Part shown: positions 8,955 to 17,331 of the stretch, one piece after another | Layout: each line of letters starts with the position of its first letter | How positions within the stretch are numbered: position 1 is the first letter of the stretch | Translations under genes and position numbers: made by a program | Assembly: GCA_944323925.1 (NCBI GenBank) | Contig: CALUUI010000008.1 | Span: forward strand, 21,740 to 85,739 | DNA length: 64,000 bases | Direction of reading: 5' to 3' | Source of the DNA: Candidatus Gastranaerophilales bacterium | Lineage (GTDB): Bacteria > Cyanobacteriota > Vampirovibrionia > Gastranaerophilales > Gastranaerophilaceae | Notes under the pieces: generated by a model | The model's input: only the letters and a program-made list of their open reading frames with translations | Databases searched by the model: none | What the model was told of the DNA's origin: nothing

Positions 8955-9299
8955 TCTCATATTATGATTAACTAATGCCTCTAATTATTGAGGATTATTC
9001 TGCTATGTTATTTTCGAAATAAAAAACCATCTGTTAGTATGATGCCTCGACTAAAAATACGATAAAAAATATCCTGCATAAAGATTATTTTCCATGCCTC
9101 ATACAAAAAACTCTTGATTTTTTAAAACCCATGTCAGGCATGCTTTTGAGGCATGTTCTAAATCTTTGGGTGTAAACCCTTTTATGTAGAAAAAAGGCAT
9201 GAAAATCAATCTGTTTATGGATGTAGGAGTCATCTAAAAGGTTGTAATATTTTTAATGTAGAGAATAAATAAAAATTTTTTTTGAGGAGAGGGTATAGT
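8955..9299. promoter_or_regulatory. 345-base leader with six AGGCAT/ATGCCT boxes
   Basis: No gene is visible here. The hexamer AGGCAT, in either orientation, occurs at about 8975, 9042, 9094, 9136, 9149 and 9195, three of them extended to ATGCCTC. A short GGGT-GTAA-ACCC hairpin with a T-run lies at 9168-9182. The region leads into the two-component and flagellar genes, so clustered regulator sites are a reasonable reading; no sigma-54 or sigma-28 promoter is convincing. Confidence 0.5.
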
Positions 9300-10004
9300 A
9301 TGAGACGTGAGTTTAAGAAAAAATCAAGTGTGATTTTGATTGATGACAATTATGAGCATGTCAACGGAATTAAGGAGCTTTTAAATCTAGAAGGTACATT
9401 TAACGTTATTTCAGCAGCAACTAGCGTTAATGTAGGAACAACATTAATTAAACGTCATAATCCGGATATTGTTATTCTTGATATGAATATGCCTGAAAGA
9501 GATGGTTTACAAGCCCTACAAGATATTGAAGCGTTAGGGTTAGGAACAAAGGTTCTTGTTTTAAGCGGATATGATGATGCAGATTTAATCTTTAGAGCAA
9601 TGAAGCTTGGTGCTAAGGGATATATTTTAAAAACTATGGCATCAGCACAACTTATTTATGCAATTGAAGAAGTTTTATCAGGAAAGATTTATCTTCCTCT
9701 AGCTATTTCATCAAGATTTTTTGAATACTTCCAAAAGACGTTCCGCGATGAAGCAGCTGAAACAGTTAAGGAAGAAAATTATCTTGATTCACTAACTCAC
9801 CGTGAAGAAGAAGTTCTTGAACTTTTAACACAAGGCGTAACATACAAAGGTGTTGCAAACAAGTTATTTATTTCAGAAACAACAGTTAAAACGCACGTAA
9901 ATAATATTTTCCAAAAGTTGCAGGTAAATGATAGAACTCAAGCAGTTTTATATGCAATTAACAATGGTTTTTTAAACAAAAAAGTTAAAATTAAAGCATT
10001 ATAA
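9300..10004 (+). CDS. NarL/LuxR-type response regulator
   Basis: The 234-residue protein has a receiver domain (residues 11-125) with Asp15/Asp16, phosphoacceptor Asp61 in VILDMNMPERDG and Lys in GYILKTM, followed by a LuxR-type helix-turn-helix (about 165-225) with LTHREEEVLELL and ISETTVKTHVNNI. It should be a phosphorylation-controlled transcription factor. A longer frame starting TTG at 9282 is rejected because that codon lies in the GAGGAGAGGG ribosome site; the ATG at 9300 is well spaced. The histidine kinase begins 2 bases after the stop, and flgB-flgC-fliE follow, so control of motility is likely. Confidence 0.92.
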   Translation: MRREFKKKSSVILIDDNYEHVNGIKELLNLEGTFNVISAATSVNVGTTLIKRHNPDIVILDMNMPERDGLQALQDIEALGLGTKVLVLSGYDDADLIFRAMKLGAKGYILKTMASAQLIYAIEEVLSGKIYLPLAISSRFFEYFQKTFRDEAAETVKEENYLDSLTHREEEVLELLTQGVTYKGVANKLFISETTVKTHVNNIFQKLQVNDRTQAVLYAINNGFLNKKVKIKAL

Positions 10005-10006
10005 AT

Positions 10007-11260
10007 ATGAAACGAGTAGTACCTAAAAAAAATCTATTAAAGAATCTTATTTATATACAAGAAAATAAGACAATAACCAGACGAACTGTGGAGGGAATGT
10101 TCAGAGCATTTGTAGAACCTTTGCTTAACTCTCCTCAAGAAGGTTTGGCTGTTTACAGACTTTTGGATAAAACTCCTTATCAAGGATTGCTTAGCAGGTT
10201 AAAATACATAGATGTTAAACTGATTGACTATATGAAGGAATCTGCATATAAGCAGGATATTTGGGAGCAAACTGAGTTTCTGTGCATTCTTACACATCGT
10301 TATGGAATAGTTTTTATATGGGATTATTCGCTTGAATCCGTTGATGGATACGCAGGTTACTATTTAAAATTCAACTCAAGGCTTCTCGATGAAGGCTTTG
10401 ATATTATCAACGATAATTCAAAAATCAGTCTTAAAAAATATATGGAAAAATTCCGTCCGGATAGACGTGATAACGATATGCTAAACAGTGTTATGCTAAA
10501 TCTTTTTGATATGTATAACTCTGAAACACAAGAAGTTATCGCTGTTGATATGGAACGGGATGCAATGGATAAATCGCTTGAAGTTAAAACAAGCTATGAT
10601 AAGAAAACAAGATATATTGCTCACGAAATAAAAAATCAATTATCAATATGTGAACTTTATGCTCAAATCATAAGAAAGTATTGCGAAAAAAATGATATAG
10701 AAAGTGAAACAATAGAAAATGCTGTTGATTGTATAGCTAAATCTATAAGTATGGCAAGTAATAGTCTATTATCATTGAAAACAATTGACGAAACCAAAAT
10801 TGAACTTTGTGAAATAAGAGAACTTGTAAATGAAGCGGTAAGTTTGGCAAAAGTGTACACAGAAGGTAAAAATATTGAATTGAAAGTAGAAAATAATATA
10901 GATTCAACTATATTAGCAGATAAATTAAAATTCGAGGCTGTGATAATAAATCTTATAAAAAATGCCGCAGAAGCATTGAACAACGATATTGAGGATGGGA
11001 GCCCCTCAAATAATGGTAAGTATATTGTAATAAAAACATCTTGTGAAGATGTTTTCGTAAAAGTCATTGTCGAAAACAATGGAAGGGCAATATCAGAACC
11101 GGATAGGATATTCGAAGAAGGTTATACAACAAAGTCAAGCGGAAGTGGTTATGGATTAGTCATTTGTAAAAAAGATATTGAGGATCAATGTGGTCAGATA
11201 AAATTGGTTAAATCGGATGAAGATTCAACTATATTTGAAATATCAATGGGTGTAGTGTAG
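10007..11260 (+). CDS. Cytoplasmic sensor histidine kinase
   Basis: A 417-residue protein with no membrane segment. The first 190 residues are an unassigned input region. Then come the H box YIAHEIKNQLS (phosphorylated His near 207), the N box VIINLIKNAAEALN near 310, and the G2 box SGSGYGLVICKK near 380. The layout resembles soluble kinases that control flagellar genes (FlgS/FleS type), though the partner next door has a LuxR output rather than a sigma-54 domain. It immediately follows the response regulator and precedes flgB by 17 bases. Confidence 0.88.
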   Translation: MKRVVPKKNLLKNLIYIQENKTITRRTVEGMFRAFVEPLLNSPQEGLAVYRLLDKTPYQGLLSRLKYIDVKLIDYMKESAYKQDIWEQTEFLCILTHRYGIVFIWDYSLESVDGYAGYYLKFNSRLLDEGFDIINDNSKISLKKYMEKFRPDRRDNDMLNSVMLNLFDMYNSETQEVIAVDMERDAMDKSLEVKTSYDKKTRYIAHEIKNQLSICELYAQIIRKYCEKNDIESETIENAVDCIAKSISMASNSLLSLKTIDETKIELCEIRELVNEAVSLAKVYTEGKNIELKVENNIDSTILADKLKFEAVIINLIKNAAEALNNDIEDGSPSNNGKYIVIKTSCEDVFVKVIVENNGRAISEPDRIFEEGYTTKSSGSGYGLVICKKDIEDQCGQIKLVKSDEDSTIFEISMGVV

Positions 11261-11277
11261 GGTTTGGAGGTTAGAGT

Positions 11278-11763
11278 ATGAATTTGATATCATCAAACTC
11301 AATGGAATTAATGAAACTTGGTATGGATGGGCTTTTAGAAAGGCAAAGAGCCGTTTCTGCAAATATAGCAAACGTAATGACTCCGGGGTATGTGAGAAAA
11401 GAAGTAAGTTTTGAAAGTCAACTTGCAGAAATTAAAGAGAATGCAGATTTACAAGATTATATAAAAGGACAAAACAGTATTAAGTATAATCCGAATTCAA
11501 TAAATGAATTTACCAGAGAAATTCCTAAGTATCGAGTTCCGACAGTACAAGAAAAAGCATACTTGCAATCAGATATTATGGCAAATTTTGAGCCGCAAGT
11601 AGTAGATGATATTTACAATGGTGCAACAACAGATGGAAACAATGTTGAATTAGAAAAAGAAGTTATGGATTTATCAAAAACCGGTACAAAATATCTTATA
11701 CTTTCAAATTTAGAAAGTCGTGCCTACCAAGGAGTATCCGATATAATTCGAGGCGGTCAATAG
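11278..11763 (+). CDS. flgB: Flagellar basal-body rod protein FlgB
   Basis: This 161-residue rod protein has the N-terminal ANIANVMTPGY signature of axial flagellar proteins (here SANIANVMTPGYVRKE at about 27) and a C-terminal VELEKEVMDLSKT heptad region that packs in the rod. FlgB forms the proximal rod in the periplasm with FlgC and FliE. GGAGG lies 7 bases before the ATG. It is slightly longer than many FlgB proteins because of a loop around residues 55-100. It leads the flgB-flgC-fliE set. Confidence 0.95.
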   Translation: MNLISSNSMELMKLGMDGLLERQRAVSANIANVMTPGYVRKEVSFESQLAEIKENADLQDYIKGQNSIKYNPNSINEFTREIPKYRVPTVQEKAYLQSDIMANFEPQVVDDIYNGATTDGNNVELEKEVMDLSKTGTKYLILSNLESRAYQGVSDIIRGGQ

Positions 11764-11803
11764 TCTGTGACAAGATAAGTTCATAAAATACGGAGGTTAA
11801 ATT

Positions 11804-12310
11804 ATGAGTTTTAACGCATTTGATATAGCAGGTTCAGGAATGATGGCTCAACGTATAAAAATGGATACTGTAGCCAGTAATATTGCAAACATTAATACTA
11901 CAAGAAATCCGGACGGATCTCCTGGGGTTTACATAAAAAAGAATGTTTCTTTTAAAGCTATTTATGAAGATAATCTATCAAGAGGACCTCAAAATTTTGG
12001 GGCAAACTCTGTAGATGCTGAATTTGATCCTTCAACTGGAAATATGATGCTAAATACAGGAATAGCTTTGAATACCGGTATGATTTCTAATGGTGTTGAA
12101 GTAGATCAAATCTATGATTCAGAGAATGGTGTAAAGACATTATATGATCCTTCACATCCAGATGCTGATGCAGAAGGATACGTTAATGTACCAAACATTA
12201 ATATTGTTGAAGAAATGGTCGACATGATTTCAGCATCTAAAGCGTATGAAGCGAATTCTACTGTCGCTCAAAACGTTAAGAGTATGATTCAAGCGGCTAT
12301 GAATATTTAG
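11804..12310 (+). CDS. flgC: Flagellar basal-body rod protein FlgC
   Basis: The 168-residue protein begins with FDIAGSGMMAQRIKMD, has TVASNIANINTTR as the rod-protein signature, and ends with the helix VEEMVDMISASKAYEAN, which is diagnostic for FlgC. It is a proximal rod subunit secreted by the flagellar export apparatus. A CGGAGG site precedes the ATG. The 115-150 insert with SHPDADAEGYV is standard for the family. It lies 40 bases after flgB and 40 before fliE. Confidence 0.96.
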   Translation: MSFNAFDIAGSGMMAQRIKMDTVASNIANINTTRNPDGSPGVYIKKNVSFKAIYEDNLSRGPQNFGANSVDAEFDPSTGNMMLNTGIALNTGMISNGVEVDQIYDSENGVKTLYDPSHPDADAEGYVNVPNINIVEEMVDMISASKAYEANSTVAQNVKSMIQAAMNI

Positions 12311-12350
12311 TTGTTGTGATAGGGTCGTTTAATTAATTGGAGTATAAATA

Positions 12351-12746
12351 ATGGAAGTAACAAATTTTTCAATGCCAGAATATACAAATCTAAATGCAAT
12401 AGGCGAATATAATAAATTCTTGTCCGGTCACGCAATGTTTGATGTAAAAAATCCTGAAGAGTTCAATAATGCCTTACTTTTTGAAGAAAAAAAACTCTCA
12501 GAACCCAAACAAGAAAAACCATTTATAGAACTTATGGGTAATGCATTTGCGAATGGATTAAACTCCGTTGATGATGCAAGAAGAGCGTCTGAAAAGGCTG
12601 CTGAAACTTTTGCAATGGGTGGAGATATAAGTGTTCACGAAGTTATGATTGCAGCTGAAAAGGCAAGTCTTTCTACTCAGATGGCTATTCAAATAAGAAA
12701 TAGAATTTTGAACACCTACACTGAACTCAGCCAAATGCAGCTGTAG
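12351..12746 (+). CDS. fliE: Flagellar hook-basal body complex protein FliE
   Basis: At 131 residues this is FliE, which joins the MS ring and export gate to the proximal rod. The conserved C-terminal half has SVDDARRASEKAA, then DISVHEVMIAAEKAS and a final helix IRNRILNTYTELSQMQL. The first 55 residues are variable, as usual. The gene ends the flagellar set and is followed by a terminator, so fliF and fliG are not contiguous here. Confidence 0.93.
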   Translation: MEVTNFSMPEYTNLNAIGEYNKFLSGHAMFDVKNPEEFNNALLFEEKKLSEPKQEKPFIELMGNAFANGLNSVDDARRASEKAAETFAMGGDISVHEVMIAAEKASLSTQMAIQIRNRILNTYTELSQMQL

Positions 12747-12776
12747 TTTTAGGAATATATACCAACCATATACCTT

Positions 12777-12802
12777 AGCAGGGGTTATACCCTGCTTTTT
12801 TA
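12777..12802 (+). terminator. Intrinsic terminator after fliE
   Basis: Arms AGCAGGG and CCCTGCT around a 6-base loop are followed by a T-rich tract. It ends the response regulator-kinase-flgB-flgC-fliE transcript. Confidence 0.9.
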
Positions 12803-12915
12803 TTTTTGATGTTCTATTTTGTATATATTAATTTCATATCTATTCTGTATTGAATTTTGTTTAAAATTTTAGTAAAATAAATTGGTTAAATAATATTAAA
12901 AAAAGGAATTTAAGT

Positions 12916-14244
12916 ATGAAAATACAAATGCAAGTCTTAATAGCACTAGGCTTAGGATTAAAAAGAAACTGGCATATATTCTCTGGTTTAATTCTTGGGG
13001 TAGTAGCCGGTATTTTTTTACATAAGTATAATCTTCAACAACACTATATAATGACAATATTGTCATTTGTCGGAGAATTGTTTATCAGGTTAATACAAAT
13101 GGTAGTAATTCCACTTGTGATATCTGCAGTAATAATTGGTATAACAAGTATTGGTGATAACAAGCAGCTTGGAAAACTTGGTAAAAAAATGATTGGCTAT
13201 TATGCAATTATTACAGTAATAGCTGTAACAATAGGAGCTGTTCTTGCATTAATATTTAAGCCTGGATTAAGTGCAGCCCAGTATATAAGTAATTTTGTTG
13301 CAACAGATATTCAAGCAACAGTAGCTGCGACAATTGAATCTCAACGAGAAAATGTTCTAAATATTTTCCTTAATTTTATTCCGAAAAATCCATTGGAAGC
13401 ATTTGCTACAGGGAATATGGTTGCAATTATTGTCTTTGCCGTAATTTTCGCTTTAGCTCTTGCTAAAACAGGAGATATTAACAGACCTTTTGTAAGTTTC
13501 TTTGAATCAATATTTGCAGCAACGATGAAAGTTACTGATTGGATTATGTGCTTTGCTGCTCCAGGTGTATTTGCTCTTACTGCAATTAATGTTTCTGCTT
13601 TTGGATTAGATATTTTTTCAAGTATTTCTAAATATATAGGAGTTATAACATTAGGATTTTTAATTCAACTTATTATTGTATACCCTGTATTTTTGAAAAT
13701 ATTTTCCAAGGTACCTGCAGGTATGCTTTATGCCGCAATAGCAGAAGCAATGATGGTAGCATTTGGTACTGCAAGTTCATCTGCAACATTACCTCTTACT
13801 ATTGCTTGCTGTGAAAAACGAGGAATTTCTCATAAAATTTCAAGTTTCGTTCTTCCGCTTGGTGCGACTTTAAATATGGACGGGACAGCTCTTTTACAAA
13901 CAGTTGCCGTAATCTTTCTTGCTCAAGCATATAATGTAGCTTTAACTCCGTTCTTGGTTATTCAAATTTGCTTCTTAGCAATTATAGCATCATCAACTTG
14001 TGCTGGAATCCCTGGGGCAGGATTAATTACTATTGCTCTTGTTCTTAACGGTATGGGATTATCTCCTGAACAGTTAGTTGTAGGATTTGGATTCTTGTTA
14101 ACACTTGATAGAGTTACAGATATGTTAAGAACACTAGTTAATGTAACATCTGATGCGGTTGTTGCAGCAGCTATTGCTGATAATGAAAACGAAATCAACT
14201 ATGACTTACTAACCAATCCTGAGGAATATAAAGAAATTATATAG
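12916..14244 (+). CDS. Dicarboxylate/amino acid:cation symporter (DAACS family)
   Basis: A 442-residue inner-membrane transporter with about eight membrane helices and two re-entrant loops. The serine-rich hairpin GTASSSATLPLTIACC near 285 and the NMDGTAL motif near 320, followed by the second hairpin SSTCAGIPGAG near 355, are signatures of GltP/GltT/DctA-type carriers that import glutamate, aspartate or C4-dicarboxylates with Na+ or H+. The DRVTDMLRTLVNVTSD segment near 400 contains the substrate-binding arginine/aspartate residues. Exact substrate cannot be fixed. The following gene begins 2 bases after the stop. Confidence 0.93.
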   Translation: MKIQMQVLIALGLGLKRNWHIFSGLILGVVAGIFLHKYNLQQHYIMTILSFVGELFIRLIQMVVIPLVISAVIIGITSIGDNKQLGKLGKKMIGYYAIITVIAVTIGAVLALIFKPGLSAAQYISNFVATDIQATVAATIESQRENVLNIFLNFIPKNPLEAFATGNMVAIIVFAVIFALALAKTGDINRPFVSFFESIFAATMKVTDWIMCFAAPGVFALTAINVSAFGLDIFSSISKYIGVITLGFLIQLIIVYPVFLKIFSKVPAGMLYAAIAEAMMVAFGTASSSATLPLTIACCEKRGISHKISSFVLPLGATLNMDGTALLQTVAVIFLAQAYNVALTPFLVIQICFLAIIASSTCAGIPGAGLITIALVLNGMGLSPEQLVVGFGFLLTLDRVTDMLRTLVNVTSDAVVAAAIADNENEINYDLLTNPEEYKEII

Positions 14245-14246
14245 TT

Positions 14247-14966
14247 ATGAATGAGTCAGTTATTGGTTTTTGGGGATATCCTGATCCGGAGTTAGTTAAA
14301 AAAATTAAAAATCAATATCCGAATTCTAAATGGGTGGATTTGGATATTGATTTTGGTTATCCTGATAAAGAAATTTTACCAAAATCTTATTGCAAAATTA
14401 TTAAAAATATTATTAATAACGCAATTTTTCTTAAGCCAATTAAAATAGTTGCTCCTATTGGAAAAGACAAGTGTGATAGTGGTTGGTTTGCATCAAGAGT
14501 GTTAAAAGACTTAGGTTTTGATTGTGTAACCTGTATTTATGAAGAAATTGAGCCGAAACGAGAAATAAAGGTAGCTACAAGTAATTTATCATTGGTTGAC
14601 AAATTCAACACGATTATGAATAATATTATTGACGGAATCCCAAGTATTGAATATCCTCAAATAAAACCGGAATTTGGTTTTTGGGGTGTTCCGCCAAATG
14701 ATTATGAAATCTTAAAACTTTTTCCTAATTCAACACATATTTATGGCTGGACAAGGTGCGTTGAAGCTGGTACTCCTGCGGATTTAGAATTGGAAATGTT
14801 TATTGATAAGGATGTTCCAACGGTCTTTTATGCGCAGGCTTTTTGTGCTAAAACACAATTAGCTAAATACTTGGCTGATAAATATAACGGACTTTATATT
14901 GATGTTGATGATTATATTAATAATTCAATAAAAGCCAAGATTGAAGCATTTTTGAGGTTAAGATGA
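14247..14966 (+). CDS. Unknown partner protein of an activase-like ATPase, with two similar halves
   Basis: The 239-residue protein is not one I recognise with confidence. It appears internally duplicated: the opening IGFWGYPDPELVKK...PNS is echoed at about 147 by FGFWGVPPNDYEILK..FPNS. Cysteines occur at KDKCDSG, FDCVTC, WTRCVEAG and AFCAKT. No signal or membrane segment is seen. Its stop overlaps the start of the next gene by 4 bases (ATGA), so it is translated with an ASKHA ATPase of the BadF/HgdC type. By context it could be an activated or activating component related to 2-hydroxyacyl-CoA dehydratases, but this is inference. Confidence 0.7.
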   Translation: MNESVIGFWGYPDPELVKKIKNQYPNSKWVDLDIDFGYPDKEILPKSYCKIIKNIINNAIFLKPIKIVAPIGKDKCDSGWFASRVLKDLGFDCVTCIYEEIEPKREIKVATSNLSLVDKFNTIMNNIIDGIPSIEYPQIKPEFGFWGVPPNDYEILKLFPNSTHIYGWTRCVEAGTPADLELEMFIDKDVPTVFYAQAFCAKTQLAKYLADKYNGLYIDVDDYINNSIKAKIEAFLRLR

Positions 14967-15631
14967 TTTACTTAGATGCCGGAACTACATATTCTAAAAT
15001 CATAACAACAAAGGGGGATACTATACCCAATGAATATCCGCTTTTAAGTAAAGATACAAAAAAATACTATATTATTCCTTCAGCAAAAATTAAAACATTT
15101 AATTTAGAACCTGATTTTTCGTGCGGGCATATGAGTAATTCCAGTGAAAATGAAATTATCGCACTAGCAAAGGGTTGTAAAAAAATTGTTGATGCTGATT
15201 CAGTAATTTTAGATTTAGGCAGCAGAGATGCAAAATGGATTAGATTTAAGAATTCAAAATTTCATGATATGGATTGGAATACTTCTTGTGCAAGCTCAAC
15301 CGGTGCAACTGTTGAAATGCTGTTAAAATTTTATAACGTAAGCCGAGATGATTTAACTTATAATCCTGAAAAGTTTGCAGTTACTTGCGGAATTTTCGGA
15401 CTAGAAAAAATTATGGATGATATTTCTAACGGTGAAGAGCCTAAAGTTGCAATTGCCAAATTTATCCACGGAATTGCATATAACTCTTGGGCTTTTGCCA
15501 AAAAGCCCTCTAAAATTTATTTATCAGGCGGGTTCTGTGATAATAAATGCTTCGTAGATTCACTTGCAAGCTACTGTGAAGTAGTAAAATTGGGTCGTTT
15601 TATTCTTTGTGAAGGTCTAATTAATGAGTAA
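14963..15631 (+). CDS. BadF/BadG/BcrA/BcrD (HgdC)-type ATPase, activase-like
   Basis: This 222-residue protein has the ASKHA-fold motifs in order: phosphate-1 loop YLDAGTTYSKI, a second phosphate motif VILDLGSRDAKWI near 80, SCASSTGATVEMLL near 105, and adenosine motif IYLSGGFCDNKC near 190. Cys in SCASSTG and Cys in TCGIFGLEKIM match the positions that hold the shared [4Fe-4S] cluster in 2-hydroxyglutaryl-CoA dehydratase activases, which transfer an electron on ATP hydrolysis. It is shorter than typical activases (about 260). It overlaps both neighbours (4 and 8 bases). The dehydratase subunits themselves are not in this window. Confidence 0.75.
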   Translation: MIYLDAGTTYSKIITTKGDTIPNEYPLLSKDTKKYYIIPSAKIKTFNLEPDFSCGHMSNSSENEIIALAKGCKKIVDADSVILDLGSRDAKWIRFKNSKFHDMDWNTSCASSTGATVEMLLKFYNVSRDDLTYNPEKFAVTCGIFGLEKIMDDISNGEEPKVAIAKFIHGIAYNSWAFAKKPSKIYLSGGFCDNKCFVDSLASYCEVVKLGRFILCEGLINE

Positions 15632-15968
15632 TATTTCTATAGGAAAAGCCGGTGAGGATATTGCTAAAAATTACCTTACCAAGTTAGGGTACAAAATTTT
15701 GGAAACAAATAAACGCTATTCTAAATTTTGTGAAATCGATATTATTGCTCTTGAAAAGAGTACCCTTGTTTTTGTAGAAGTGAAAACAAGGAAAACTAAT
15801 ATAACAGGAATACCATTTGAAGCTATCACAAAAACTAAATATAATCATATAAAAACAGGTGTTTTTTCTTATCTGACTGAAAATCCTCATTACAAAAAAT
15901 ATAGAATTGACGCCATAGGAATAATTCTTGAACCGGAATTAGAAATTAATCATCTAAAAAATATCTAA
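15624..15968 (+). CDS. yraN: YraN family (UPF0102) endonuclease-fold protein
   Basis: The 114-residue protein carries GKAGEDIAKNYLTKLGY at the N-terminus, then CEIDIIALEKSTLVFVEVKTRK, the predicted active-site Asp and ExK of the PD-(D/E)XK fold. Family members are small predicted nucleases of unknown role. Its start lies 8 bases inside the activase gene and its end overlaps the convergent fliI stop by 4 bases. Length is normal. Confidence 0.92.
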   Translation: MSNISIGKAGEDIAKNYLTKLGYKILETNKRYSKFCEIDIIALEKSTLVFVEVKTRKTNITGIPFEAITKTKYNHIKTGVFSYLTENPHYKKYRIDAIGIILEPELEINHLKNI

Positions 15969-17311
15969 ATATCAACGCCTTGCATCATTTGTACAAGAGT
16001 ATTTATTGTCGTATCCATAGAAACAATATCAGTAGTTCTTTGCTGCAAGAAAGCGTTAATCTGTGGCATCATTTGAATTGCAATATCAAGCCTTGGGTTA
16101 GTCCCAGGCTGATACATACCTACATCAATAAGATCTTTGTTTTCTCTATAAAGAGCAAGTATTTTTCTCATTTTGCCTGCGGCTTCTTTGTGCTCCGGCG
16201 TAGCAATAGAGGACATAAGCCTTGAAATACTACCCAAAACATCAATAGCTGGGTAATGGTTCATTTCTGCAACTTTTCTTGATAAGAAAATGTGACCGTC
16301 AACAATACCTCTTACAATATCAACTATAGGGTCAGATATATCATCACCTTCCATAAGAACTGTATATAAGGCAGTGATAGACCCCTTTGAACTATTCCCT
16401 GCACGCTCCAGGACTTTTTGTAACCAAGAAAATATAGAAGGCGGATAACCTTTCATTGTAGGAGGCTCACCAATAGACAAACCAACCTCACGCCCTGCCA
16501 TTGCACAACGTGTTACGGTATCTGTCATTAAGAAAACTTTTTTCCCCTGATCCCTAAAATGCTCACAAACTGCTGTTGCTGCTTGAAGACATTTTTGTCT
16601 GATTAGTGGTGGCTGATCACCTGTTGAACAAACAAGTACTGAGCGTTTCATACCTTCTTCACCAAGTGCGTCTTCTATAAACTCTTTTACTTCTCTACCA
16701 CGTTCACCTATTAGTGCTACTACGTTTACATCTGCATCAGAGTTTCTTGCAATCATACCAAGCAAAGTACTTTTACCAACCCCTGAACCTGCAAACAACC
16801 CCAAACGCTGTCCGCATCCCATTGTTAAACAACTGTCAATTGCCCTAACCCCTGTTGAAAAGATTTCATTGATAATTGGACGTTCAAACGGCTCAGGTGC
16901 TGCACCTTCTATTGAACGCCACTCAGCACCAGTTGTATCCAAGGGCTTTCCATCCATAGGTTCACCCAAAGGATTTATTATTCTACCTAACAAAAAATCT
17001 CCTATTGGAATAATTATAGGCTTTCCGTTTGTTTGTACCAGACTCCCTTGACCTATTCCTGCTCCGTCATATAATAACAACAACTGCGCAACATCACCTT
17101 TGAATGCAACAACCTCAGCAGGCTTTTTCTCTCCGGTATAGGTTTCTATATAGCATAAATCACCGATTTTTAATCCGGGAAGTTTTACTTCTACTGTTAA
17201 ACCTAATAATTTAGACACACTACCCTTGTACTGATATAATTCAGTATCTTTTATTCGATCTTTTACCTTAGATTTAAGGTTGTCTAAATATTCTTGATTT
17301 ACACCTTCCAT
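15965..17311 (-). CDS. fliI: Flagellum-specific ATP synthase FliI
   Basis: The 448-residue ATPase energises flagellar type III export. It has Walker A FAGSGVGKSTLLG near 165, GERGREVKEFIEDALG near 195, the Walker B region VFLMTDTVTR near 250, and YPPSIFSWLQKVLERAGN near 300, all typical of FliI/SctN rather than of the F1 beta subunit. The N-terminal 20 residues form the FliH-binding helix. It stands alone on the minus strand, with a signal-peptide protein 20 bases upstream; fliH and fliJ are not adjacent. The ATG lies at 17311. Confidence 0.95.
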   Translation of the reverse strand: MEGVNQEYLDNLKSKVKDRIKDTELYQYKGSVSKLLGLTVEVKLPGLKIGDLCYIETYTGEKKPAEVVAFKGDVAQLLLLYDGAGIGQGSLVQTNGKPIIIPIGDFLLGRIINPLGEPMDGKPLDTTGAEWRSIEGAAPEPFERPIINEIFSTGVRAIDSCLTMGCGQRLGLFAGSGVGKSTLLGMIARNSDADVNVVALIGERGREVKEFIEDALGEEGMKRSVLVCSTGDQPPLIRQKCLQAATAVCEHFRDQGKKVFLMTDTVTRCAMAGREVGLSIGEPPTMKGYPPSIFSWLQKVLERAGNSSKGSITALYTVLMEGDDISDPIVDIVRGIVDGHIFLSRKVAEMNHYPAIDVLGSISRLMSSIATPEHKEAAGKMRKILALYRENKDLIDVGMYQPGTNPRLDIAIQMMPQINAFLQQRTTDIVSMDTTINTLVQMMQGVDI

Positions 17312-17331
17312 AATTATATTTCTTTTATTAA

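Noticed and set aside
9282..9299. TTG-start extension of the response regulator
   Set aside because: It would place the start codon inside the GAGGAGAGGG ribosome site that serves the ATG at 9300.
10663..11079. 138-residue minus-strand frame inside the histidine kinase gene
   Set aside because: Antisense shadow; the kinase motifs are on the plus strand.
15965..15968. Four-base overlap of yraN and fliI stops as a possible regulatory feature
   Set aside because: Short convergent overlaps are common in compact genomes.
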